A stretch of DNA of 64,000 bases from Linum tenue. Its lineage: Eukaryota > Streptophyta > Magnoliopsida > Malpighiales > Linaceae. Under the pieces are notes generated by a model. That model made no database searches and had not been told where the DNA came from. It saw only the letters and a list, made by a program, of their open reading frames with translations. Numbering within the stretch: position 1 is the first letter of the stretch; each line of letters opens with the position of its first letter. Positions 35,812 to 47,700 of the stretch are shown here, one piece after another. Location: the NCBI GenBank assembly GCA_946122785.1, contig CAMGYJ010000005.1, positions 64,802,200 to 64,866,199 on the forward strand, written 5' to 3'. Both the position numbers and the translations under genes were made by a program.

Positions 35812-37408
35812 TGTCACTATATTTTATGTATTTGTCACTCTCATTCTTGATACAGTTTCCCCTCTACTAATTCATATTAGTCATTTCTCTTCTATTTCTT
35901 ATCTAAACCTAACTATTTGATCACTGAGCCTTTAATAGATTTAAGATGTGTTTTGTACTCTTTGATGCGTTTTTGGCATGTTTCTTTTACTGTTTTTGAA
36001 GTACAAAGCAGCACAAGGAATCTTGGATCAAGCATTGGACAACTGTGAAGGACCAAATGAGCTATGAAGAGAAGTATATGGAGTTTTCATAATAAAGATA
36101 AGGTCCATTGATGGAGAAGCATACTACTAACCACAAGTAGAGCACAAGAGAAGCCCAACGGAGAAAGACTCTGCCCAAGCAGAAGCATAAACAAGCGGCG
36201 ACGCAACAACTGGTCCAACCGCCGCCCATTGAGATCGAGTCAAAATGCAATGAAATCTTCGGGAGAGGTTGTCCATGGGCCAAGAAGAACAACCCAAGAA
36301 GAAAGGGGGTGGTGGTCCCAACTGCCGCTTAGCCGCCGCCAAGAGTCCTAAGCCCAAAACTAGATCTGTACATAATGACTTTGGCCCTAAGTCAAAGAAA
36401 CCGTGTCCTTATAAGTTTAGGAGGATTCTGGCTGAGTTTGGCCCCTATAAATAGAGGGCTAGACTAATTAGTTCAATAGGCTGCACAACTACATTCAAAC
36501 ATCTGTATACTTTGCTCGATTAATAACTTAACTTTCATATGAAAGGGTGCAACTGGGAGATGCATTCATCATCAATGGTGGTACCCTCCATCTTTTCTAT
36601 GTTGCTAGTTTGAAATTGACCGTACGAGAATGTGAACTCGTTAAATATTGTATGTGTTGATTCTATGACATATTATGCATGTGATTTTTTATGCCCTATG
36701 CATGGATGCTTTATGTTTCGATGCCTCTGTGTATTTCGATGCTCATTTATTTCAATGCTTTTTATCATTGATGCTTAAATTCCTATAGTATGCTTAGTAT
36801 CATCTAGGTTGTTAAGAAAATACCCTCTAGTGATACCCCATTGATGCTACACTAGTATAGAGGGAATGATCAACCATCTTTACCTTAATTAGTATCAATG
36901 CTTAATTGTTAGATCATAGATGCTATAGACCATCGATTATGACTCAAGATGCCCACTCTTAATCATATGCCAACCTAACTTCCTTTTTCTTCATTAATTA
37001 GGTAATGACATGAAGCAAAAACACGCATTAGCTAGTTAAATTCTCTATCGCATGAGGAGCATGCAAGGGTAGAGAATGGCCTTTGCGGAAGGGGTAGAGT
37101 GATGCAATAGATTAGTCATTTAATCATGATATGATTGAGCCTTAGTATGCATGATGCTATTCGAGATTTACTCTCTTATACATTAACGTATCTTTACTTT
37201 TATGCATCTATAACTTGAAAAACTCCTAAACAACCTTACTCTTTTTTATTTACTTTTCCTTGCTTGTTACTCAAATGAAAACCCCTAAATATTACCTCTA
37301 TTTCTTGTGTCATAGATGGTATGATGTGAGTAGTTATGCATTAGAAGACCTTGTGGAATACGACACTAGGGCATACTAGGATTATATCTTCAATTTGCTA
37401 CATTAAGT
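35812..37408 (+). repeat. 5' LTR of the Athila-like element
   Basis: It starts TGTCACTATATTTTATG and ends just before the tRNA-Asp primer site. A core promoter TATAAATA lies at 36446-36453, followed by AGGGCTAGACTAATTAG. The matching TATA in the 3' LTR is at 51325-51332. Two short frames in this region (36062-36454) are not genes. The length of about 1.6 kb is usual for Athila. Confidence 0.85.
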
Positions 37409-37676
37409 TTTTGGCACCGTTGTCGGGGAATTCTAATCATATATAAAAACATCTAACCATATTATGTCTTTCTTTAGTTTTAAGTTTCTTTTAATTTGAA
37501 GATTGTCATATGAGTCTAGTAAGTACAATAAGAAAAAATAAAAACAAAAAACTAAAGATCGTGCAAGATATCGTCCAAGAAGGAGCAACAACAAGTTCAC
37601 CTATTTTGAGGATGAAGGAAGGAGCATCTAGCTGAGGATAAGAAGAGCTTTCAAACCACACAATCTCGAGCCAATC

Positions 37677-38470
37677 TTGGGAGAAGAAGACAATATTGAC
37701 GAAGACTATAACTTTGATTCGAAAGAAGAAGTAGCTTATTCAACGTCTTCAACACCATTACTGACCGGAGAAGAAGGACATAGACACGTGGCCATCCCAA
37801 CTACTCTTTGTGAGTACTCAATGCCAAGATCATTCAACATCACCTCAAGCATTACTATGCCACCAACCAACATAGAGATTCGAACTCAACTCGTCCAAAT
37901 GGTGCAACAAGCTGGGAGATTTGGAGGAAGGAATGATGATGTGCAACACTTGAAGAAAATCTTGAAGATTTTCAATTCCATTTCTGGAGATGGTGCTACC
38001 ACTGAAAGGATTTGACTTTGAATTTTCTCATTCTCCCTTGGCACCTTTACCATCCACTAGGCACCTTTACCACATGGGAGACCCTTGCTCAAGCATTCAT
38101 TGAGGATTGCTTTCCAACATTGAAGATGAAGGAGCTTAAAGATGAGATTTCCCAATTTCAATAGAATGAAGGAGAGACTTTCTATGATGCTTGGAGAAGA
38201 TTCCAGGAGTACATCAAGGCATGCCCCAATGATGGATTCACGTCAGAGCATATTGCAAAGTATTGATATACCAAGATGATAGTAAACCATCAGCCGATGT
38301 ATATTTCACAAAAATGATGGGAGCACAATGCCGTCAATATTTTGCCACACTAGCAAGGAAGTCAAAGAGTTGGTCCAAGCAATCAACGATTAAATCATTG
38401 AAAGTTGCCCAAGTAAGAAAGGATGAAGTCATCACCCTCTATGCACACATGAAGGAGTTGATCCAATAAC
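37677..38470 (+). pseudogene. Gag remnant of the Athila-like element
   Basis: Frame 37677-38015 reads ..IRTQLVQMVQQAGRFGG... followed by DDVQHLKKILKIFNSISGDG, the usual N-terminal gag pattern. After stops, FSFSLGTF, a GRPLLKHSLRIAF-like helix and a 38263-38469 frame continue the match. At least two stops and one frame change break it. The product would have formed the virus-like particle of the retrotransposon. Confidence 0.7.
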
Positions 38471-39940
38471 TCAAAACAGCTTTAATGGAGCCAAATAATG
38501 GACCAATGGCATCCTTGTTTGTTTGTGAAGCATGTGGAGAAGAAGGCCATGAAGGTCTCAACTTTTATAGCCTATGAGTATAAGGACATGCTGATCTCAA
38601 CTATATAAATCAATCCTATCAATCAATACCTTAAGGGAGCTATCGTCCTTACTAAAGATTCAACCAACCTCGCATACCTTATGGTCAATGGCCTGCCCCA
38701 GGAGGAAAGAAGCCCAAGGAAAACCCCAACATCACCTCTACCAATGCACCTTATGAAGTACAATGGCAAAAGAAACCAAGTCCACCCGGATTTGGAAATC
38801 AACCTCAATACAAGGCACAAGGAGAGGGTGCCTCCAATTAGCAACCCACCAGATTCGAGAAACTAGAGGCGGCAGTTATACAATTGCCAACAAGCTACAA
38901 GAACATTGAAAGACAACTTGCACTCTTCATCGGTGCTCAACCTAAAATTATCAAGGCAACCTCCCAAGCAACACATAGAGTAATCCAAATAAGGAGGAAG
39001 TAAAAGTCATCTCGACAAGAATGGGAACAACCAAAAGCTTCACGAGCATTAACAAGGAAGAAAATAATAAAAGGTCAAAGTATCCATCCCTCTTCAAAAA
39101 TATGATAGAAGCTTTTGGAGGAACAAAAGTGGTAGTGCCAGTATTGGAGAATATGATTTCCATGGAAGATCTTAAAGAGAAGCTTGAGATTTTCATGGAG
39201 GAAGATGACAGGGTCGCAAATAAGGAAACCACTATCAAGAAAATGATGGCAACCCGTTTCCCCGAGTTAAGGGTTTTGCTTGTAACTCACAAGCAAGAGA
39301 ACAACTTTGGCATCGAAAGACCTTTTCTTATTAATTGGATAACCGACACCAACACCGAACGTACATATTTATAGAATGTGATACCTAAGTCTCTATCCCT
39401 AGCCGATCCAAAATCCTCTTGGCCACTACTCCCAATTTGCCACCAAAACGGAGACTTGCTCCCCAAGGATTGTGTAACGGCCCCTACTCCTAATAATCGA
39501 ACAAAGCCCAAACCCACGAAATAACAATAATACGTAAACAAAGTAAACACCCAAGCCCACCTAACTAACCCATAACCCTCATCGACTGTTGCTAGCTAAC
39601 GAGTTGCCATGATTCCTTTCCCCTTCGAGTTCAACCTTATCCCCAAGGTTGACAATCAGCATCCTCCTCTTCGAACAGGTACATCACCTTCGTAGTGTCG
39701 CACTTGTGCCCGATGGTGAACCTATCATCACAATTAAAGCATAATTCTTGGGCCCGATGCAATTTTTCCTCCCAACTAAACCTTTTTCCTCCCACTACTC
39801 CCTGTGGCAGTCCTGTTCCTGTTGGCGCCGTAGCAGCCCTTGGTCTCACACCCCCGCCACCGTATCCTACAGTCATCGAACCCGGTGGTGGATTTGAAGT
39901 CGAAACCCTCTGCTGCGGTTTATGCTGCTACCAATGCATT

Positions 39941-42531
39941 CAAAAGCTAGCTTTTAGGTAGAAGCGAAATGATGGGTAAAAGCAGAAGCGTAAAAGCGAA
40001 GCGTAAAAGCGAAAGCTTTTACATATACTGTAAATTATATTAAAAATGTCTAACTATAGCATGTATTCTGCAGAATATAAACAAATAAGCGAGTTAGATC
40101 ATATTCAAAAGATATTCACACACACAAACTAAATGATAGGCTCTTAAATATAATAAATCTAAGTCACAAGTCCCAACAATAAGTTCTTAATCATAAAAGA
40201 CAAGTTACACACTAATAGAATTCATGACTCACAAGCGAGCTTAAAATCCATACTGCGAAAATCATATTAAGAAAAGTTCCAAACCATCAAAATGAAACTA
40301 CATCAGTTCATCGACATCAACAGTTGCATCCAAGTCATCATCATCATCAGCTTCACCATCATCATCGCCATCACCATCATCACCATCATTTCTTGCACCA
40401 TCACCAAAACTAGTACTATCCTCACCATAATTACTTCCATCATCAAATCGAACCACATAATCAGTTTCCGCATTTGTAACTTCCAAATCTCCAACTTGTG
40501 GCTCTTCTTCTTCATTGTCATCCCCACAAATCCATTCATTGTCAGAGTCTATGTCCTCAAATGCCACTTCAAGTTTTCTTGCTTGCTTGACATTCCCCAA
40601 TAACTTGTTGTTGCACATGACATATACAAGATCATTCAACTTTTGAGTTTGAAAATTGTTCCTTTTCTTAGTGTGAATCTTCAAAAACAAAAATATAGCA
40701 CATGCAAAACCATTAGCAATTACAAACTAGATAAAGTATCAAACATGATATAATTATAGAAACTAGAAATGATCTTACTTACCCTCTCAAATGCACTCCA
40801 ATTACGCTCACAGCCAGAAGCACTGCAAGTCAAACTCAGCACTCGAATGGCAAATTTCTGCAGTTCTGGTACTTCATCTCCAAATGAATTCCACCAATCA
40901 GCAGGATGTTTCCTATCCTTCAAAGACATTGCACCAAACTGATTGAACATTCCTCTAGCATAATGAAATGCATCCATCTGTTCCATTATCTTAAACTTCT
41001 CTTCTTCATCCCTAGCCAATCTTCCCACACATTCATACAATGCTAGTTTCACCCTTTTATCATTATGATTGAAGCCTTTAGCATAATGAACTTGAGGATT
41101 CAACCAAAATGCAGCAAAGTGTAATGGTCTGCTCATTTGATCTTCCCATCTCTTCTCAATGATCTTTAATACTGGCTTGTATCTATAATAAAAAAGCAAC
41201 ATTGTCATTGCTCATGTAAAGAATAAAACATAATAAAACATAGTCATCTTAAAAGTTACCTGCTTTCCACATTGTTGAAGTTTTTCTTGATCTTCTCCTT
41301 TGCTTCAGTCAACTCAAAGTACAAGAACGGCATTGCTGGTTTTTCATCAGAGTCAACCAAGCGTAAAACCTTCACAAGAGGAAGTGCAGCTCTAAGACAA
41401 GTTGTCACATCACGCCAGAATCTACCATCAAGCACAATCCCCTGAACTCTTTTTCCTTCTTGAATACTAGCAAAGCTACTCTTTCTCCACTTTTCTGAAG
41501 AGAACATTGTCATCAATTGACCCTTGTTCTCACTAAGAGATCCCAAAGTCAGATAAGAAGTAGCAAATCTTGTAACAGCTGCCCTCACCAATTCTTTATT
41601 CGCAGTGAACTCCTTCATCATGGCAATAAGCATCGGCCTCACATATATAAAATTTGTAATCTTCTTACCTTTGGTGATTGTAGACTTGTGAACCTTAATA
41701 TGCTTCTCAAAATCCTCTAACATCAAGTCTATGCAATGAGCTGCACATGGTGTCCAGAATAGATGCTTTCTCTTCTCCATTAATAATTTCCCTGCTGCTT
41801 TGTAAGCTGAAGCATTATCGGTCACAACCTGGACAACATTTTCTTCCCCAACCTTCTCAACAATATCATCTAGCATTTCAAACACCTTTGAAGCAGTCTT
41901 TGAAAAATCTGAAGTGTCGACAGACTCGATAAATACAGTACCTCTAGGACTGTTAGCCAAAAAGTTGCAAAGGCAACGCCTTTTCCTATCGGTCCATCCA
42001 TCAGACATGATTGTGCAACCCATTGTCTTCCATTCATCTTTGAATATCTCAAGTTTTTCTTCCACTACTTTTATTTCCTCTTTCAGAAATGTCTCCCTTA
42101 GCTCATGGTAGGATGGAGGCTTAAAACCAGGACCATGTCGAGCTACATCTTCCCACATCTGAGGATATGTATAACTCCTCGATGAATTGAATGGAAGTGC
42201 ATTTTCATAGAACCATTTTGATATTGTCTTGCATGCTTTTTGCCTGAGTTCTTTCTTCAAAAGAGCACTCATTGTTGTTTGCTTCTTAGTGTCACTGCCA
42301 CTAGCTAAATGCTTCCTTATATCAGATGCACTAGCTGAATCATTGTTGGATGCCCCTTCTCTTATAACACATTCATCCTCATGTTGTCCATAATCATGCA
42401 AACGTTTCCTTTTTATCGCTTTTGCTTCTTCTTTGGCATCCCACAATTCCCGAAATTGATTCCTAACTGCATCAGGCACACTAAGACAAGCCTCAACATT
42501 AACCTTATTTACGCTTTAAAGCTAGCTTTTA
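39941..42531 (-). mobile_element. hAT transposon with transposase, 2591 bp
   Basis: The ends CAAAAGCTAGCTTTTAGG and GCTTTAAAGCTAGCTTTTA form an inverted pair around AAAAGCTAGCTTT, itself a palindrome. The flanks AATGCATT (39933-39940) and ACTGCATT (42532-42539) match at 7 of 8 positions, an 8-bp hAT TSD with one change. The element sits inside the gag of the gag-only element, oriented the same way. Repeats of AAGCGTAAAAGCGAA at the left end (39960-40015) look like subterminal binding sites. Only 51 bp separate the right end from the transposase frame. Confidence 0.88.
40298..42479 (-). CDS. hAT-family transposase (DUF659 type), N-terminus missing
   Basis: Three exons, 42479-41260, 41182-40783 and 40678-40298, join by GT-AG into one open frame of 666 codons without a stop. 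The core begins near GCTIMSDGWTDRKRRC, where D160 is the likely first catalytic Asp; the second, D221, is in VVTDNASAY. The C-terminal dimerisation region has the hAT signature ADWWNSFG...LSLTCSASGCERNWSAFER, followed by HTKKRN. The acidic tail is encoded by CAT/ATC repeats on the plus strand. The frame opens at 42479 with GTG, not ATG; the first in-frame ATG is at 42272. A TTAG acceptor-like site precedes 42480, so an upstream exon, probably with the BED zinc finger usual in this family, seems to have been lost. Activity is therefore doubtful, but the remainder looks recent. Confidence 0.85.
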
Positions 42532-43839
42532 ACTGCATTGGCTGCTACAAACTGTCACTCTTCATTCGCGCCAAACTAATTGCATCACCGAGAGTTTATG
42601 GATAAAACATGCGCATTTCATCCGCAATTTCTGACTTGAGACCGCCCAGATACGTCCCGACCAATGCCTGCTGCGTCCAGCCAACGCAATGATTAGCTAG
42701 CTTCTCGAACTCACATTGATAGTCGCAAAGAGACCCCATCTGACGTATGCAAGAGAGAGCTGCATCACAGCTTTTTCCCTCCATTGGCCCGAAGCGTGCC
42801 CACAACTCATGCGTAAAAAGCTCCCACGAAATTGACTCCCCTGCATCCTTGTAGGTTTGTTTCAGCCATTACCACCATTGATTTGCCTCTCCTTCGAGGT
42901 GGAATGAAGCCAGCGGAACTCGTTGCTCATTGGGTACCTTGTGGTACACAAAAAATTGTTCAACACGTGGAAACCAAGCTCCCGGATCCTCTCCTATGAA
43001 TCACGGAAACTAGAGACGAGCAAGTTTGGCAAGCAAGGTGTCGCCACCACTGCCTCCCTTGGAGCCGCCGCTCCCCTTGGCCCTGTCAAACGTCGTTCCA
43101 CCCTTTGGCTCGATGCTGCTACTGCTGCTTCCGCCGACTGTCTTCTTGCCTCCGTTCCAGCCGCCGACCGTCTTCTCCTTCATCGCCGACACACTCCGTC
43201 CGCCCTCCTTCTCACCTTCCGTTTCCTTCCCGCCATCACTCTTAGCTCCCTCTTCCCCCTGCGAGGCCTTTGCCGCGAACCATCTCTTGGATCGCACATT
43301 CAAGCGCGTCGAACCGCTCAATTAACGTGTCGACGTTGGTGCTCATCATCGCGAATTGCACGCCCAGCTCCCTCACACCGTTATCCGTTCCCTGCTGCAT
43401 CCCTCTTACTTGCGCCACTTCTCCTTGGAATTCTTGAACCGCAGTTTCAAGCGCCATGCAGTGTTCCCTAGTCGTCCCAACCATGGCTATCAGAACCAGA
43501 CTCTGATACCAATTGATGGCAACTCGTTTCCCCGAGTTAAGGGTTTTTCTTGTAACTCACAAGCAAGAGAACGACTTTGGCCTAACACCGAATGTACATA
43601 TTTATAGAATGAAGACCCTAATATCTAAGCCTCTAGCCCTAGCCAACCCACAATCCCCTTGGTCACTCGGCCACTACTCCCCCAAGGATTGCGTAATGGG
43701 CCCTACTCCTAATAATTGAACAAAGCCCAAACCTACGAAATAACAATAATACATAAATAAAGTAAACACCCAAGCCCACCTAACAAACCCATAACCCCCG
43801 TCGACCGTTGCTAGCTAACGAGTTTCCATCAGAAAACAC

Positions 43840-44639
43840 CTTGGGGTTACAAAGAATCCATCCTAGTCAATGAAGTAAAGGAGGATCTCGGGCATTGCAT
43901 CATCAAATGTCTTCTGGATGACCATCACATGGAAAATGTATTGGTTGACATTGCCTCAAGCGTCAACATACTGCCATTGCATCTATATGAAGAGATGACT
44001 ATCTAACATGTAGTATATCAACATAGAGATCATGCTAGCCAACAACACTTCTTGCAAAGCTCTTGGAGTTGTTAAAGGCTTAAGCATCCAAGTTGTTCTG
44101 TTCATTTTCTTCCCTGAATACCTCACGATTTACATGGAGACAAGCAAAGAGTACTCTTTCCTCTTTGGAAGGCATTCCTTGCCACTATTAGAGCAAGAAT
44201 TGACGTTGTCAACGGAGAAGTAACTTTACAAGTGGGAAAGCTCTTGTACAAAGTGGAGACTCCAATAAAAAGAAGTGATGAACTCGAGGAGTATCCAGTG
44301 GAGGATCTAGAGAATAAGATCAAATTTTGCTTTGGTTCTCTATTTGAGGATTTGAAAAACATAATAACTCATCACCATTATCAAGACCCAAAGTATGGAG
44401 GTGAGTTGAAGGAGGTTCTGCCAATTCTTGATCTGAAGCTATCTCAAATGGCACTCAGGATAGCCAATACAAAGCAAAATCTGATGCTAGAAAGGATTGA
44501 GGAGTTGGAGTATGAGACGTCAGAAGAGTATCAAGATTTCATCAATCGTCATCAACCTATCGAGATAAAAAATGAATCAATCCTTGCAACGAGATGGGAA
44601 GATGAAGATGAAGTGGAGCTTGATCGTGAAATCAACTAA
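43840..44639 (+). pseudogene. Protease-like region of the Athila-like element
   Basis: This resumes directly after the TSD of the gag-only element. The text LLDDHHMENVLVDIASSVNI resembles the retroviral-type protease region (a DxGAS-like site changed to DIASS), and later FLATIRARIDVVNGEVTLQV matches the usual RPFLATA...IDV block with the start altered. The open frame 44232-44639 continues to DEVELDREIN. A stop near 44006 breaks the product. Reverse transcriptase does not follow. Confidence 0.6.
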
Positions 44640-46080
44640 AAGGGAGCCTCACTGAGCCTAGCTCAAAGGCATAAAAGAGAGAGTGCTTTGTGGGAGACAG
44701 CCCATGTCTGGCATCACACTTAATGACGTTAAACAAAATATGCTACCAAGGAAACAACCTGGATTTCTCTTTTCTAGATAAATTTTAAATTTCAAAGTAT
44801 GTTTTTGGCTAGAAAATTTGAGTTACTCATTCTAGGAAAACATTTGTATCACTTGGATACGTGTTGCATTTGGAGCAAAATATTGAACTTACGACGAGAA
44901 GGAAGGTTTGGATGACATGAAAAATAGTACAAAATCAACTTTTGTACTACTGAGATAAGTGTTTTAACAAAAAAAAAATAGAAACTCATGCAGAACGTAA
45001 AGGGAAGCAGCAGCGGCCACACCTGCTATACTCCCATCGCTGCCTAGGGCCTATAAAAGCACCCATTTTGGACATTATCACCTCAGAGCCCATAATTTTT
45101 ACTTTCCTTCCTCTCTCTTAGCTGAAAACCCTCTCCCTTTTCTATAGGTTTCAAATTTTCTCCCAAATTGTTCAACTTTCATTCACCAAATTCACCTCCA
45201 AAACTCTAAGTTTTATCCTTAAATTCGAGATACAACCTACCATAACCAAATAACATAAAAAACACTAACAAAAAAAAAATAGAAACTCAACGGAGAAGCT
45301 TTGGCGGCTCAACCATCTGCGCCATCGCCGCTCTCTCTCTCACTCTCTTTGCTCTTCGATTTTAGGATCTTTCTTCAATTTTTATGCACGTATCATCAAT
45401 CCAGGCACCCATGGTCTCTTTAGATGATTTTAGGATCTTGAATCATGAATTTAGGACTTCAGTTGAGGATTTAAAGTTTAAAATTGTTAGTGTTATGTAG
45501 GGATTTCTCTTGCTAATTTTCGCCGATCCTAGGCACTATTGATGTTTATGAATGCATGATGATAGCTAGTATGCTTAAAAGTAAGATTTCATGGTGGTTA
45601 TGAAGAACTTGATTGGATGTATGCTCAGATAAATTATTGACTTTTAGCAAAGGACACGTTAAAATTTTCAAAATTTTAGCATCGCATCTAAGCTTTAAAC
45701 ATCAAGCTATGCTAAGTAAAGAATTTGTTGGTATGAAATTTCAAGATTTAAATGGAGTAGGGCATTTTAAATTTCAAATTACATTACTAATTTGGATCAT
45801 GCCATTTTACTTTTGCGAACTTATCAATTGACCTGTGCCTAATTATGTAGCTGGAGCTTTGAAAGCTTTCAAATTATCAAGATAGATAGTTCATGCTACT
45901 TATACATTTTAAGCTTGAATATTTCCTATCTTTGCATGTTCTTAATCGTCATATGAGGTTGTGTTAGTTATCTAGCTCGATGATATGTGCAAGAGAAGTT
46001 ATAAGATTAGCTTATAAAAGAAACTACGCTCTTAAAGAGTGGTGTTATTCCCCTATTTATCTATTCTGACTTAGGTTTCT
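44640..46080 (+). other. Non-coding spacer of the Athila-like element
   Basis: Bases 44640-46080 hold AT-rich leader-like sequence with text such as GTGGGAGACAGCCCATGTCT, which resembles the spacer that follows gag-pol in Athila/Tat elements. An isolated 72-codon frame at 45613-45831 is not recognisable. No reverse transcriptase, RNase H or integrase motif was found. Confidence 0.5.
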
Positions 46081-47700
46081 TTCTATTGAGCAGGAAAATG
46101 AATCGTGTGCTAGGATGGTTTAAGAGGAACAAGAAGAAGGGAGATGATGGTGCTTCTTCTTCATGAAGACCACGACATCCTAGTCCACCACGAGCAGAGC
46201 CAGAGTATGCAACACCTCGAAGGTCTGTACGACTCAATAAAAGGGAGCTAGTTATTGAGAAAGAAAAGAGGGAGGATTTCAGGAACTCAAGTTCTCAATT
46301 CATTTGGATCGCCTCCAACAACAGTAGTGGGAGGCTATCACTTGATAGCACGAGATCTAGGAGCAGGATTGGACACTTGCCACTAAGAGACTAGGTGTTT
46401 GAGACAGACAGCGAGCTGGAGATCATAGATGAAACACCAAAAGCTCTTCCTCTAGTTTCCCCACATTAGTTCTAATACCAAGAAGGTGCATAGATGGATA
46501 TACATACCAGTGGACCCCCAAGGAGAGATTGATTAGGGAGATTCGACCATTACCAAGGATGGGGAGCAGCAATGAGGCAAAAACTTGATGAGGATGGTTT
46601 CTTGACCATATTTGTTATTAGAGGAGAGAGGAACGATGTGCTCCAGCGAGGACCTCAAGCCAGAGATGCATTTCATAAAGGCTAGAGGGATGGAACTTCA
46701 ACGAAAGTTAGATAGCTTCATCGTGAAACTAGGGATCCCCCTACCATATGAGAGGATCTTTGTCTAAAACTATCCTTAGAGGTTATTGGGAACCCACAGC
46801 GCATCCAACAATATTCTAGGATCTAAGGAAAACAATCATACGGAACCAGGAGGCTGAGTTTGCTGCTGGATACTCACCACCAACCCACATTCGACTGCCA
46901 TTCCTCAGGTGCGTGCACTACTTTGGCCAAACCAGCTTTCAGATGAGGCAGAGTGGAGATGTTGGGAAGGTAGCTACCAGTTACATGATCTTTTATCATG
47001 CTTTTTTGAACCACTGGTGGCTTCATCCAACATGGTTGGTGGTTGATAACCTGTTGAGGTACCCAACTGTTACTTCTCTATGAGGACTTCAAGGAGGAGC
47101 CTGCATCCTGACTATAGCCTAGCACATAGATGATCATAGAGAGGAGAACAAATTTTCTTTGTGGGATACTCTAGCTAGGGAAGGACCAATTCACAAACAA
47201 CCAGCTTACACCTTCGGAGTAGACATGGTGACAATCAAGGGAGTAGACCTCACCATAAATGTTTTACCACGTTACTCCACGTGGATGGAGGTAGGGAGAC
47301 CAACAGCACACGTAGTGAGGATACACGAGCATGGATTTGGAGCTTACCACCCACCACCATCACCTCGGCATATGGATACTATGGAGTCCAAATAACAAAG
47401 TTGAGAGAAGGCATGGAGTGGCAGGAGGAGAGCTTGACTACCTACCGCACCTTGAACGAGCAACACTAGAATGCCTTTGAGAAGGAGAGATAGATGGAGC
47501 TTAAGGAGACTCAAGCTTGGTGCGAGTGGCAGAAGGAAGAGTGTAGAGACGGAGTCATTTATGGATGAAGGACTTCAACAGGTCATTATGTAGGCTCTAC
47601 CTTGGTAGTGGACCATCACCAAGAGGACCTAGCAGACGGAGATCGAGAAATTGAGGAAGCTATCTTTTGTTTGAACATTTCGAGTCTTTTCAAACAACCA
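46080..47700 (+). pseudogene. Degenerate extra ORF of the Athila-like element
   Basis: Several frames on the plus strand together resemble the putative plant-retrotransposon protein found upstream of the 3' LTR in Athila-type elements: EFAAGYSPPTHIRLPFLRC, VATSYMIFYHAFLNHW and KQPAYTFGVDMVTIKGVDL (47159-47395). Many stops interrupt it. The function of this ORF is unknown; similarity is by pattern only. Confidence 0.45.

Larger units (their letters stand above)
39244..43831 (-). mobile_element. Gag-only LTR element (TR-GAG type) inserted in the Athila-like element
   Basis: It reads on the minus strand. The LTRs are 43831-43514 (5') and 39612-39244 (3'), with extended inverted termini (TGATGGAAACTCGTT / AACGAGTTGCCATCA). 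The exact 5-bp TSD GAAAA lies at 39239-39243 and 43832-43836. The primer site TGGTATCAGAG (complement of 43501-43511) follows the 5' LTR, and a polypurine tract (AAGGGGAAAGGAA) precedes the 3' LTR. Gag pieces are 43484-43242, 42805-42596 (ARFGPMEGKSC, VGTYLGGLKSEIADEM) and, beyond the hAT insertion, 39876-39637 with a zinc knuckle (LCFNCDDRFTIGHKC). Gag ends a short distance before the tract, so no pol was ever between them. Shared TATA (CTATAAATATGTA) and gag motifs link it to the element at 55419. Confidence 0.88.

Noticed and set aside
40292..40603. Plus-strand frame rich in Ile/Thr/Ser
   Set aside because: It is the complement of the acidic tail of the hAT transposase (CAT/ATC repeats).
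44232..44639. Stand-alone 135-codon host gene
   Set aside because: The text continues the protease-like block of the Athila-like element and is followed by its typical spacer.
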